A stretch of 64,000 bases of DNA from Bacillota bacterium (GCA_021845645.1 JAJZVM010000009.1:48950-112949), one strand, 5' to 3'; shown: positions 41,127-49,834, counted from the first letter of the stretch. Numbers and translations: made by a program. The notes: generated from the letters alone by a model not told the origin.

Positions 41127-43460
41127 GTGCTGGAACAGAGCGATTGGAACCAAGAATCCGCTCGTCTGGAGCAGGTCCCTGTTGAGGTACGTGCCCAGCT
41201 CGAAGAAGCGCAAGCCGAGTTCCGCGGCGTCCGGGAGGACATGATCCATGCCCGCAGGGAGTTCGGGGGCGAATTTCGATTTAAGCCAGATGACATCTGG
41301 GAAACGGTCGCCGCCGTGCTTCAGCAGAACAAGATGCTGTCGGAGGGCGAGCGACGGTATCGTCAGGCCGCACAGTCCTTGCGGAATCTCGATCGACTAG
41401 AGCGTTCGCCCTATTTCGGACGTGTCGACTTCCAAGAACAAGGTGCTGACGCAGCCGATAGGATCTATATCGGGGTCGCCTCTCTCCGCACTGGGGATGA
41501 CGACTTCCTCGTGTACGACTGGCGCGCCCCGGTCGCGAGCCTCTACTACGACCAGGGGCCAGGTCCCGCGAGCTACACGTCACCGACGGGTGGCGTGCGC
41601 GGCCAGATGCTGCTCAAGCGCCAATTCGTCATCTCCGAAGGGCAGCTCCGCCTGATGTTCGACACCGGGGTCACCATCGGCGACGAACTCTTGATGGAAG
41701 CGCTGAGCGGGCACGCAGACGCCGAGATGCACAGCATCGTGGCCACAATCCAGCGCGAGCAGAACCGAGTCATTCGCGACGACGCGCATCGCCTGCTGAT
41801 CGTCCTGGGTGTGGCCGGGAGTGGCAAGACGTCCGCCGCCCTGCAACGCGTGGCCTACCTCCTCTACCGTCACCGCGATACGCTGCAGGCAAAACAGATG
41901 GTCCTCTTCTCGCCCAACGCCCTCTTCAACAGCTACGTGGCCACTGTGCTGCCCGAACTCGGCGAGGAGCCCATCCACCAGACCACCTTCCAAAAATACC
42001 TCGAGAAGCGGCTCGGGCGGATCTTCCGCGTGGAGGACGCCTACGATCAACTCGAAGGTGTGCTGGCCCTTCAAGAGCCGCAAGTGCGGTCTGTCCGGCT
42101 CCAGGGCATCCGTTATAAGTCGTCCGTGGCGTTCCAGGAGATCCTGTCCCGCTATGCGACGCGTCTGCAACGCGAGGGCATGATCTTCTCGCCGATCCGC
42201 TTCCGCGGCAGAGAGATCGTTTCCACCGGAGAGCTGCAGTCCCGTTTCGGCGCCTTCGGGCGGGACGTCCGCGTTTCAACCCGCGTCAGCCTGCTGCGCG
42301 ACTGGCTCATGGAGACGCTCACGGCGTTCGAACGACGGGAATCTCAGGAGGACTGGGTCCTTGAGGAGATGCAGCTGCTTGATGCTGAGGCGTTCCAGCA
42401 GGCTGAAGTGAAAGCCGGGCGCCGCAAGCGCGGCAAGGAGTTCGACCAGGTGGACGCTGTCCGCGGAAACCTAAGCCAGGGGATTGCGCACAAGAACCTG
42501 CAACCCACGAGGACGTGGGTCGATCAGCGGCAGTTCGTGGATCTACGGACCCTCTACCTGCGCCTCTTCAAAGAGCCGGCTCTCCTCGCAGAGCTCGCCC
42601 CATCGGATAGCGTCCCGGACAGCTGGCCCCAGATCTGTTGCGAGACTCTTGAGCGACTGGAGCAAGGTCTGCTGCCCTATGAGGACGCCACGCCTCTTCT
42701 GTATTTTGACGGGCTGGTGCGCGGTGCTCATGCCAACCGCAACGTGCGTCACGTGATCGTCGACGAGGCGCAGGACTACTCGCCCTTGCAGCTCGAGGTC
42801 CTGCGACACCGCTTTCCGGACGCCAGTGTGACGCTGCTTGGCGACCTGCATCAATCGGTTTCCCCAGCGCACTGCGCCCTCGCTCAACCCGAGGTCCTGC
42901 AAACGCACTATGCTCCAGGCGCAGTAGAAGTGGTCCATCTCTGTCAGAGCTATCGCTCCACCCGTGAGATCGCCGAGTTCACGCGCAGCCTGCTCCCTGC
43001 TGGAGCGGACATCCAACCGTTCGACCGCCGGGGCGAAAAGCCGCTCCTCACCACGGTTTCGGGCCGCGCGGACCTTCCCGCTCGTATCGCCGAGGACGTT
43101 GGGCGCCTCCAACGTGAGGGTCAGCAAACGATCGCGGTGATCTGCAAGACTTCCCGTGAAAGCGAGGAGGCCTTCGCAGCGCTTAACCCGCGGCTGACTA
43201 TGCAGCTCATTAGGAAGGATGCGTCGGCGTTCAGCCGCGGTGTACTCGTCCTTCCCGGCTACCTCGCCAAGGGGCTCGAGTTTGACGCGGTCATCATCTT
43301 CGACGCCTCGTCCAGCACGTACGGCAGCATCGAGGAACGCGGTCTGCTCTACAGCGCCTGCACCAGAGCAATGCACCGACTGCATCTCTACGCGGCCGAA
43401 ACCCTTTCGCCCATCCTTGCGTCTGCCGATCGGCAAACGTACACACTGCAGGCACACTGA
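41127..43460 (+). CDS. helD: HelD-like superfamily-1 helicase (RNA-polymerase recycling factor)
   Basis: 777-residue UvrD-like ATPase. HelD proteins bind RNA polymerase, clear its channels and release it from stalled complexes. The N-terminal arm is helical (ARLEQVPVEVRAQLEEAQAE). DDFLVYDWRAPVASLYYDQG is the HelD-specific block. Walker A is GVAGSGKTSAAL (about residue 230), Walker B HVIVDEAQDYSPLQLEVL, motif III LLGDLHQSV, motif IV LCQSYRSTREIAEF and the late motifs AKGLEFDAVI and YSACTRAMHRLHLY. The GTG at 41127 is preferred because AAGGGGGAG precedes it; an ATG at 41040 would add 29 residues without a good site. The gene is intact within an island of broken ones. Confidence 0.9.
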   Translation: MLEQSDWNQESARLEQVPVEVRAQLEEAQAEFRGVREDMIHARREFGGEFRFKPDDIWETVAAVLQQNKMLSEGERRYRQAAQSLRNLDRLERSPYFGRVDFQEQGADAADRIYIGVASLRTGDDDFLVYDWRAPVASLYYDQGPGPASYTSPTGGVRGQMLLKRQFVISEGQLRLMFDTGVTIGDELLMEALSGHADAEMHSIVATIQREQNRVIRDDAHRLLIVLGVAGSGKTSAALQRVAYLLYRHRDTLQAKQMVLFSPNALFNSYVATVLPELGEEPIHQTTFQKYLEKRLGRIFRVEDAYDQLEGVLALQEPQVRSVRLQGIRYKSSVAFQEILSRYATRLQREGMIFSPIRFRGREIVSTGELQSRFGAFGRDVRVSTRVSLLRDWLMETLTAFERRESQEDWVLEEMQLLDAEAFQQAEVKAGRRKRGKEFDQVDAVRGNLSQGIAHKNLQPTRTWVDQRQFVDLRTLYLRLFKEPALLAELAPSDSVPDSWPQICCETLERLEQGLLPYEDATPLLYFDGLVRGAHANRNVRHVIVDEAQDYSPLQLEVLRHRFPDASVTLLGDLHQSVSPAHCALAQPEVLQTHYAPGAVEVVHLCQSYRSTREIAEFTRSLLPAGADIQPFDRRGEKPLLTTVSGRADLPARIAEDVGRLQREGQQTIAVICKTSRESEEAFAALNPRLTMQLIRKDASAFSRGVLVLPGYLAKGLEFDAVIIFDASSSTYGSIEERGLLYSACTRAMHRLHLYAAETLSPILASADRQTYTLQAH

Positions 43461-43481
43461 CCACGTCCCTGAAGCAGTGCC

Positions 43482-43512
43482 GCTTCTGGGCGACGTTCCC
43501 TCGCCCAGAAGC
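43482..43512 (+). terminator. hairpin after helD
   Basis: 12-bp perfect stem GCTTCTGGGCGA with its complement around CGTTCCC, 21 bases after the helD stop. It lacks a T-run. The following 340 bases up to the mazEF operator show no supported gene. Confidence 0.6.
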
Positions 43513-43849
43513 ATGGCCTCCGCCGGCTTGCCCCCCCGCCGGTCTCACACCGCGCGCAGGTGTATGGCGGTCGCGCCGGGCCTACTGGGTGCTCCGCTTC
43601 ACATTACGGTGAACCGCTGAAGCCAAGGCGGCGGGCGTAGAGCAAGTGACCATGGGGATCCCTGCTGGGCTGCGGGAGGCGTGCCACGACATCGCGGGCT
43701 TCGCGCGTGCCCTCCGTCCGAATCGAGGCAACAGTACCTGATCTAGGCCCCGTGAGCGCAAAGCTTACCTGCCGCGACTCTCGGCTCATCGCCAGAGCAC
43801 TGCAGGCAGACGCAAGGAGCGTTGCATGTGCTGCTCCGAGCGTCATGAG

Positions 43850-43870
43850 CGTATATACTACGTATATACG
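43850..43870 (+). promoter_or_regulatory. probable mazEF operator/promoter
   Basis: Two direct copies of CGTATATAC separated by TA form an almost palindromic AT-rich box in otherwise GC-rich DNA, 20-40 bases before mazE. TATACT (43854-43859) could be a -10. MazE-type antitoxins repress their own operons at such sites, so autoregulation is likely. Confidence 0.5.
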
Positions 43871-43890
43871 GAGCAGAGGTGATTGATCGG

Positions 43891-44124
43891 ATGCGGACAC
43901 ACGTGATGAAGTGGGGCAACAGCCTGGGTGTTCGGATCCCGCGAGTTTACGCGGAATCTGTGGGCCTCCGTCCCGGAACCCCTGTCGAGATCGTGGCGCA
44001 TGATGCCGAGCTTGTGATACGCCCTCTAGAAGAGACTCTGGAAGAACTTCTTGCGCTAGTCACGCCGGAAACTGTGCACGGAGAAATCGAATGGGGCGGT
44101 CCGGCCGGCCGTGAGACATGGTGA
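43891..44124 (+). CDS. mazE: MazE-type antitoxin (AbrB/SpoVT fold)
   Basis: 77-residue antitoxin. The N-terminal swapped-hairpin DNA-binding domain reads MRTHVMKWGNSLGVRIPRVY followed by LRPGTPVEIVAHDAELVIRP. The acidic tail LEETLEELLALVTPETVHGE would wrap the toxin. The ATG at 43891 is chosen for the family start; a GTG at 43879 is possible. Its stop overlaps the mazF start by 7 bases, typical of coupled toxin-antitoxin operons. Confidence 0.88.
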   Translation: MRTHVMKWGNSLGVRIPRVYAESVGLRPGTPVEIVAHDAELVIRPLEETLEELLALVTPETVHGEIEWGGPAGRETW

Positions 44125-44462
44125 GCAGCGAATTATACGCGCCAAGCCGCGGAGAACTCATCTGGCTGACATACCAGCCAGCCGCGGGTCATGAGCAGTC
44201 GGGTCGACGCCTTGCAATCGTCCTCTCTCACGAAATCTACAACCGTAAGGTAGGTATGTGCATCGCCTGCCCCATCACCTCTGAGACCAAGGGCTACCCA
44301 TTTGAAGTTGGACTGCCCGCAGGGTTGCCTGTAAAGGGCGTTATCCTTGCTGATCAGATCCGTAGCGTTGACTGGAGATCTCGACAAGCTCAATCGATCG
44401 GCCATTGCTCCCAGGAGACTTTGACCGCCGTCTTGGCAAAGGTGAAGGCGCTGATCGAGTGA
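44118..44462 (+). CDS. mazF: MazF/PemK-type endoribonuclease toxin
   Basis: 114-residue mRNA interferase. Family motifs are SRGELIWLTYQPAAGHEQSG and RRLAIVLSHEIYNRKVGMCI, then CPITSETKGYPFEVGLP and VILADQIRSVDWRSRQAQSI. The catalytic Arg is in the GHEQSGRR segment and the Thr in PITS. MazF cleaves RNA at short specific sequences; the target cannot be read from sequence. The ATG at 44118 overlaps mazE. Confidence 0.92.
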   Translation: MVSSELYAPSRGELIWLTYQPAAGHEQSGRRLAIVLSHEIYNRKVGMCIACPITSETKGYPFEVGLPAGLPVKGVILADQIRSVDWRSRQAQSIGHCSQETLTAVLAKVKALIE

Positions 44463-44564
44463 TCCAACGCTGCCAGGTGGACCCATAAACAGGGCACCGC
44501 GACCCCCTGATCACTAGTCAAGAACTCGTACTCCGGCCTCCACAACACGTGCAAAGGCTCAAGT

Positions 44565-45011
44565 TTAGTTATCGCCAGAAGCACTCACAGAGTGCGACTT
44601 GCGGCGTTTGCTGGGGTCGTTGGAGTCCCCGTTCTTGGCAGTTCGGATCTGTGAAGGACGGATTAGGACGTCTGCTGGAATTCCTAAGCCGTCGTGCAAT
44701 TGGCGGATCATGCGGACCGAAAGATTGCGGCGACGATTCAAAACGTCCGCAACCCGCGTCCGTGTGCCAATAAGTGGTTCAAGATCTTTCCGCGTCAGCC
44801 CTTGCTGCTCCATTCTGAACTTGATCGCTTCAACTGGGTCAGGGACATCAATCGGGAAGTGCTCTGACTCGTAGTGATCAATAAGTGTCACAAGTACATC
44901 CAGGCGATCGCTGTCAGTCGTACCCGACTTTGATCCCCACAGGCGCCTTACCTCTTCCATCGCCGCAGCATAGTCTGCCTGGCTCCTTATCGGCTTCAAC
45001 TCGCTATTCAT
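44565..45011 (-). CDS. higA: HigA-type antitoxin (XRE helix-turn-helix)
   Basis: 148-residue antitoxin of the HigA/MqsA-like group with an N-terminal helical part (IRSQADYAAAMEEVRRLW) and a C-terminal XRE helix-turn-helix (MEQQGLTRKDLEPLIGTRTR followed by VADVLNRRRNLSVRMIRQLH). It is encoded after the toxin with an 8-base overlap, the reverse order typical of hig loci. It probably binds the palindrome at 45337-45361 and represses its own operon. Confidence 0.88.
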   Translation of the reverse strand: MNSELKPIRSQADYAAAMEEVRRLWGSKSGTTDSDRLDVLVTLIDHYESEHFPIDVPDPVEAIKFRMEQQGLTRKDLEPLIGTRTRVADVLNRRRNLSVRMIRQLHDGLGIPADVLIRPSQIRTAKNGDSNDPSKRRKSHSVSASGDN

Positions 45012-45324
45012 ACTCTACCTCCATCACGTCTATGCGATCATAGTCTTCATGGGTCCCTACCCACTTGATCCACACAACAGCTATGTCAAACCTCACTGCC
45101 ACCATTAGCCGATAGTCATTACCCTTGATGTTGAAAACGATCCGATCTGCCGAAACAACACTCGCTGCAGTGTATTGTTGCCGAACGTCAGCAGAGTTAG
45201 TCCAATACGCTTTTCGGACCTCATGGAACCACGAATCCAGTGCCGCCTTCACTGCACCCTGGTCCTTGTGACCACGGAGTGTGTCCACGAAGTGCAGCAG
45301 GGTGCTTTGTGCGATTACCCTCAT
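45004..45324 (-). CDS. higB: HigB-type ribosome-dependent mRNA interferase toxin
   Basis: 106-residue RelE-superfamily toxin. Start MRVIAQSTLLHFVDTLRGHK, then ALDSWFHEVRKAYWTNSADV, NIKGNDYRLMVAVRFDIAVV and a C-terminal WVGTHEDYDRIDV, the usual HigB arrangement (xGNDYRL, GTHxEYD). The ATG at 45324 is taken as start although no ribosome binding site precedes it: a TATAAT box ends only 6 bases upstream, so the transcript would begin at or beside the A of the ATG, i.e. leaderless translation. higA follows with overlap. Confidence 0.9.
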   Translation of the reverse strand: MRVIAQSTLLHFVDTLRGHKDQGAVKAALDSWFHEVRKAYWTNSADVRQQYTAASVVSADRIVFNIKGNDYRLMVAVRFDIAVVWIKWVGTHEDYDRIDVMEVEYE

Positions 45325-45330
45325 GATAAT

Positions 45331-45361
45331 ATTATAGTTTGCGCCCAAAACGGGCGCAAAC
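45331..45361 (-). promoter_or_regulatory. higBA promoter with overlapping palindromic operator
   Basis: On the minus strand: -35 TTGCGC, 17-base spacer, -10 TATAAT (45336-45331), then ATTATC and ATG. The -35 and spacer are covered by a perfect 10-bp inverted repeat GTTTGCGCCC / GGGCGCAAAC with a 5-base centre (45337-45361). A repressor there would block RNA polymerase directly. HigA is the obvious candidate. Confidence 0.75.
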
Positions 45362-45524
45362 CCGGTTTTGCAGGAGCCACAACTCCGCCCTATCTCGCCC
45401 TGCCACGTCGGTTTCTCGAGGTACGATCTCAGCGGCCGCTGCTCACCGGCCGCGCTGCGGCCAAGGGGAGACTCAGGACTTTTGCGAGGTAGAGGGACTG
45501 TGGGATGGACCGCTTGCCTGCGGT

Positions 45525-45591
45525 GGTGTCCTGAAGTCAGTGGAACTTGGAAACGCCCGATTCCTCGCTCTAGCTAACTCGCACGGGCTGT
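45525..45591. repeat. orphan copy of the IS256-family element end
   Basis: 67 bases that repeat 46512-46578 with 4 mismatches, starting GGTGTCCTGAAG and including the last codons of the IS256-family transposase. Together with the full element it flanks the hydrolase gene in direct orientation. It is a solo end left by deletion or recombination of a second copy. Confidence 0.85.
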
Positions 45592-45625
45592 GACTGCGTC
45601 ACGGCGGCTATGGTACGATCCCGCT

Positions 45626-46429
45626 ATGAACACGGGAACTACTGACCTCGAACGCTGGCCGGGGACACCGATGCGATCCGAACTTAGCCTTGACGGTCGA
45701 CGCCTCTCGTACCTTGATTTCGGCGGCAGCGGGCGGCCTCTTCTCGCTCTGCACGGCCACTTCGGCGAGGGCCGGGTCTTCGCCAGGCTTGCAGCGGCTC
45801 TTTCGCCGAAGTGGCGGGTAATCGCCCCGGATCAGCGGGGCCATGGCGAGTCGGACCGCCCGCCCGACTACTCCCGCACCGGCTATGTTGGCGACGCACT
45901 GGCACTACTTGATCACCTTGGCATCGAGTCGGCTGCGGTGGTAGGCCACTCGCTCGGCGGGGTCAATGCGTACCAGCTGGCGGCCTGGAACCCACATCGC
46001 GTGACTGCGCTCGTCATCGAGGACATCGGCACGGTCATCGACGACGACCTGTCGTTTGGGCTCGCATGGCCGCGCCGCGCAGAGAGCCGAGGCGCCCTGG
46101 ACGCCGCCCTGGGCAGGATTGCCCCCTACCTGATCGACGCGGTGCGCTCGTTCCCTGACGGATGGGGACTCGCGTTTCGACCCGAGGACATGGTGATCTC
46201 CCAACGGGAACTCAACGGGGACCATTGGTCAGACTGGCTTGCCACGGAGTGTCCGGCGCTCCTGCTGCACGGCAGCCAAAGTCGCGTGCTGTCGACCGGG
46301 CAAGCCAAGGACATGGTCGCCAAGCGTCCCAACAGCCGTCTGATCGAGTTTTCGGCAGGGCATGTGATCCACGATGACTTGCCTGAGGCGTTCGCCGCTG
46401 CCGTACGCGACTTCCTCGACACGCTTTGA
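45626..46429 (+). CDS. alpha/beta hydrolase between IS256-element ends
   Basis: 267-residue alpha/beta-hydrolase with oxyanion loop LLALHGHFGEGRVFARL, strand WRVIAPDQRGHGESDRP, nucleophile elbow VVGHSLGGVNAYQLA (GxSxG), a late Ser/Asp region (LLHGSQSRVLS) and the catalytic His in SAGHVIHDDLPEAF. The acid is less clear than usual. The ATG at 45626 lacks a good ribosome binding site; the ATG at 45671 (GGGGAC upstream) is an alternative. No secretion signal. Directly repeated IS ends on both sides suggest it was carried in by, or trapped between, mobile elements. Confidence 0.85.
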   Translation: MNTGTTDLERWPGTPMRSELSLDGRRLSYLDFGGSGRPLLALHGHFGEGRVFARLAAALSPKWRVIAPDQRGHGESDRPPDYSRTGYVGDALALLDHLGIESAAVVGHSLGGVNAYQLAAWNPHRVTALVIEDIGTVIDDDLSFGLAWPRRAESRGALDAALGRIAPYLIDAVRSFPDGWGLAFRPEDMVISQRELNGDHWSDWLATECPALLLHGSQSRVLSTGQAKDMVAKRPNSRLIEFSAGHVIHDDLPEAFAAAVRDFLDTL

Positions 46430-46560
46430 CGTCACGGGCTCGGCCCTGATGGGCCCCGCCTTAAGGCTCTCAGCGGCTGCCCCCGCCGTCTGGCAGTGGG
46501 CGGTCACTGAGGGTGTCCTGAAGCCAGTGAAACTTGGGGACGCCCGATTCCTCGCTCTAG

Positions 46561-47157
46561 CTAACTCGCACGGGCTGTAGCTTCGTCGAGGCGGCTGACG
46601 GAGACCTCAAGGGCCTGAGCCAGCAGCGGCAGGTAACGATAGCCGGCGACGCGATAGAGGCGCGCCTCGGCTCGAAGGGCCGCGACAGCTGCCCAGCGCA
46701 GGGCCTGGTCCCCGGTGGTGAAGCGTGAGACGCGGCGCACGGTAGCGCGGATCTGAGAGTTGAGTGCCTCGATAGCGTTGGTCGTGCGCAGTCCCCTGCG
46801 CAGCTGCGCGGGCAGACCCAGCTTCTGGACGGTGAGGGTCTGCTCGAAACCCTCACGCAGGCTGGCAGCAGCACCGGGATACTTGACGTCCAACTCCTTG
46901 GCAAGCGCCTCGAGGTCCTGCTTGGCGCGGCCGACATCGCTTTGGGCCCAGGCCGTACTCAGCCGGAGGCTAACCCATCCCTGCTCACGCTTCGGGAGAT
47001 GCTCCACAATGTTGCGCCTCTTATGAACGTGGCAGCGCTGGACGAGCGCCCGGTCGCCGAAGACCTGCTCCACTGCGGCCGCGATCGCCTTGGATCCGTC
47101 GACGACGAACAGGAGCCCCTGTCGTGCGTGCAGACCGCGGGACGCGAGATCCTCTAG
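46561..47157 (-). pseudogene. IS256-family transposase, C-terminal part
   Basis: 198 codons continuing the transposase beyond the IS110 insert: DLASRGLHARQGLLFVVDGS (second catalytic Asp region), GDRALVQRCHVHKRRNIVEH, LRRGLRTTNAIEALNSQIRA with the catalytic Glu, and the end SRLDEATARAS. The frame is intact here but has no start because the 5' part lies beyond the IS110 element at 48651. Confidence 0.88.
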
Positions 47158-48650
47158 TCATAATGAACGAGGCCGGTCCACAGTTCGCGACGCGTGGGTT
47201 ACGCTCAGCGTGACGCGCAGGGCGCAGAGCCACAAGCGAAAGGGGCCGGCGAGATGAATGGTAGCACACGATTCGTGGGTTTCGACGTCTCGAAGGCGCG
47301 CATTGAGGTAGCGATCGCAGACGAGGGACGGGAGCGCGCCCGGAACTGGGGCGCGATCGCCAACGAGGCAGAGAAGGTACGTCACCTGCTGGACAATCTG
47401 GGGCCTAGGGAACAGCTGCTGGTGTGCTACGAGGCTGGCCCGACAGGGTACGGTCTCTGGCGTCAACTGAAGCGCCTGGGGGTGCCCTGCATCGTGGTGG
47501 CGCCGTCGCTGATCGCAACGCCCCGGAGATCGAGTGAAGACCGATCGGCGTGACGCGGTGCGGCTTGCGGAACTGTTGCGGGCGGGGGAACTCACTCCGG
47601 TCTGGGTGCCGAGTGAAGATGATGAAGCGCTGCGAGACCTTGTGCGTGCCCGCGAGGATGCCAAAGCAGATCACCTCAGGGCGCGCCACCGCCTGACAAA
47701 GTTCCTGCTGCGCCACGATCTGCACGCTCCACAGGGCGTCAAGTCCTGGACGGTGGCCCACCGCCGGTGGCTGGACGGGCTCAAGCTGGACGGGATAATC
47801 GATGTGGTCTTCCGGGAGTACTTGCACGCGATCGACGAGATCGCCAGCCGTGTTGCGCGGCTCGAGGCCGAGATCGAAGCAGCAGCGACGATCAGTCGTC
47901 ATGCACCGGTAATCCAGGCACTGCAGGCGCTACGCGGTGTACAGGTCGTGACGGCCGCCACCTTGGTCGCGGAGGTCGGAGAGTTCTCCCGGTTCCGCCA
48001 TCCGTCCCAGCTCATGGCCTACGGCGGTCTCGTGCCGCGTGAGCATTCCAGCGGCGTCGGGCGCTGGCAAGGCGGCATCACCAAGACCGGCAACGCACAC
48101 CTGCGCCGCATCGCGTGCGAAGCCGCCTGGTCCTATCGACACAAGCCCCTCCCTCAAGGGCCCCCTGCGCAAGCGCCAGGAGGGACAGAGCCCCGAAGTA
48201 CGCGAGATCGCGTGGTGCGCACAGGAGAGGCTGCACAAGAAGTACATGCGGCTCATCATGCGCGGTAAGGGAGGTGGTGTGGCGGCGGCATCTGTCGCCC
48301 GAGAGCTGCTCGGCTTTGCATGGAGCATTGCCTGCGCTATCGAAGCCGGCCAACGCGCCACGTCGGCTACTTCGGCTGCATAACCTCCCGCCCACCAGGC
48401 CCTCCCACACTTGCTTTTGAAAGCTTGGTTCGGTGCCGGGTCTTCGGCCTGGGAGAATCCTCGAGACTGCTATGTGCAGAGCGCCAGCTTCACGCACGCC
48501 ACTAGTCCGAGGCAGCTCCCGACGGTTACATGTAATGCGGTAGCCAACCCGCGGATATCAGAGTGTAACACCGTCAACCGGCCCGGCTCCGAACCAGGAA
48601 CCCTTCTCACGATAGTCCGCCCTCACGGGGGTTGACGGCCTCGTTCATAT
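47158..48650 (+). mobile_element. IS110-family element inserted in the IS256 transposase gene
   Basis: Removing 47158-48650 rejoins the IS256 reading frame as TENAALTVALL-LEDLASRG, so the borders are fixed to within a base or two. Near the ends lie 12-bp inverted repeats ATGAACGAGGCC (47163) and GGCCTCGTTCAT (48637). The length of 1493 bases and the transposase type fit IS110/IS1111. The 270 bases after the transposase (48384-48650) are non-coding, where such elements encode their bridge RNA. Confidence 0.82.
47254..48383 (+). pseudogene. IS110-family transposase, two frameshifts
   Basis: The start MNGSTRFVGFDVSKARIEVA (ATG 47254; DEDD-type first Asp) runs to about 47530, where one base is missing. 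The frame continues as KTDRRDAVRLAELLRAGELT through LQALRGVQVVTAATLVAEVG and LMAYGGLVPREHSSG to about 48150. A second indel then moves to the frame with GPLRKRQEGQSPEVREIAWC and KYMRLIMRGKG. All parts of DEDD and Transposase_20 domains are present, so the gene was recently intact. Confidence 0.85.
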
Positions 48651-49331
48651 CAGCAGTGCGACCGTGAGGGCAGCGTTTTCCGTCGACCCCTCCCGCATCC
48701 CCAAAACGTGCTTACGGCCTTCGGCATCCACCCCGAGCGCCACGAGGATTGCGTGTGATCCAAGGAACATAGCGTCGACGTACACGACGAGCATCCGCGT
48801 CTCGATCGGCCTGGTTAGGAACCGCTGCAGAAGCCCCCCCGGTCGCACGGGCGAACCGTGCGCTCACCGCGCTCTTCGACGTCCCGTAGGCCGGCAGATC
48901 CTGTGGTAGCGCGCTATCAACCGCCCCGTAGTGCCTGCTCGCCACGCCGTAGAGCATCCGCTCGAACGCTGCCTCGTCGAGGAGCTCTCCCTTCTGAAGC
49001 CCTCGATAGTTCTGTAGGTCCACCTCCTTGCCGTCGACCGTCCGCGCCCTCGGCCGCAGGATCTTCACCTTGCGCCCGCCCAGCACCACATACCCGCCCT
49101 GCTGCCCGTGACGCCTCGCCTGCCGGCCCCGCGCTGATGCTTGCCCTTGGCGCCCGCGAGTGCCTCAACCTCCGCCTGCAGCATCTGCTGGGCGATCACC
49201 ATCGCCGCCTTCAGCCCCACGGCTGCCAGCCCATCTCGCAGGGCTCCCGTCAGCTCTGCGACCTCGACATTGAACTCTCGCGGCAGAACCCACTCCTCGA
49301 ACCCTTGCTTATTCTGGTACCCTGCTGTCAA
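48651..49331 (-). pseudogene. IS256-family transposase, N-terminal part, frameshifted
   Basis: The ATG at 49331 opens MTAGYQNKQGFEEWVLPREF and ALRDGLAAVGLKAAMVIAQQ. After a shift near 49090 a second frame reads LGGRKVKILRPRARTVDGKE and FERMLYGVASRHYGAVDSAL. After another near 48860 the frame MLVVYVDAMFLGSHAILVAL (first catalytic Asp) runs into the IS110 junction. At least two indels besides the insertion. Confidence 0.82.
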
Positions 49332-49505
49332 GGGGTCGGATCAGGCCACCTCGACCTGGACGGCACGCCGATGCAATGTGGCGCACTTACTGTGTGCCGA
49401 TCGCGAACCTCCTTCGAACTTCATCGAACGGGAGAAACGTAGGTGTGGTCCCAACCAAGGCGTTGGAACTCGTTCCTGCCGGCAACGATCGCTGTCAAGG
49501 AGCCT

Positions 49506-49513
49506 GCTATAAT
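49506..49513 (+). promoter_or_regulatory. extended -10 promoter for the MNT-HEPN pair
   Basis: TGCTATAAT has both the TATAAT hexamer (49508-49513) and the upstream TG of an extended -10. The start would be near 49520, about 10-15 bases before the GTG start codons. No good -35 is visible, as is usual for extended -10 promoters. It lies about 160 bases outside the IS256 tip. Confidence 0.55.
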
Positions 49514-49528
49514 GCAGTAGAAGGCGGT

Positions 49529-49834
49529 GTGACTGTGACGATTCCAGAGCAGGTCGTGGAGCGACTGACGGCCGCCCTTCCAATCGAAAAGGTCATTCTC
49601 TTCGGGTCGCGCGCCCGCGGCACCGCACACCCTGACAGCGACTGGGATTTCCTCGTCGTAATGAGGACGTCTCTCCCCCGCCCTAAGCGCTCTCTTTTGG
49701 TACGCGGTGCTGCGAGAATAAAGGGAATCGCGATGGACTTTCTGGTTCGAACCCCCGACGAAATGCGGGACGGATTCCCACTCTCGAAGGAGATCCTGCG
49801 CGAAGGCCAGGTTCTATACGATGCACAACACTGA
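49529..49834 (+). CDS. MNT-type nucleotidyltransferase antitoxin
   Basis: About 101 residues. Minimal nucleotidyltransferase with the signature VILFGSRARGTAHPDSDWDF (GSxxRG and DxD) and a late Asp in IAMDFLVRTPDE. In MNT-HEPN pairs this protein modifies (AMPylates) or sequesters the HEPN RNase and acts as antitoxin. Start GTG at 49529 or 49535, both close to AAGGCG. Its 3' end overlaps the HEPN gene by 14 bases. Confidence 0.85.
   Translation: MTVTIPEQVVERLTAALPIEKVILFGSRARGTAHPDSDWDFLVVMRTSLPRPKRSLLVRGAARIKGIAMDFLVRTPDEMRDGFPLSKEILREGQVLYDAQH

Larger units (their letters stand above)
46512..49350 (-). mobile_element. IS256/Mutator-family element, split by an IS110-family element
   Basis: The left tip reads GGTGTCCTGAAG. 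The right tip on the other strand reads GGTGGCCTGATC (first 10 bases match at 9). Without the 1493-base insert the element is about 1.35 kb, normal for IS256. Its transposase gene is read leftwards and is both frameshifted and interrupted, so the element is dead. No 8-base target duplication is visible. Confidence 0.75.

Noticed and set aside
43604..43900. Minus-strand ORF (98 residues) antisense to the mazEF promoter region
   Set aside because: Part of it reads plausibly (REARDVVARLPQPSRDPHG), but there is no ribosome binding site, no family, and it would overlap the mazE start.
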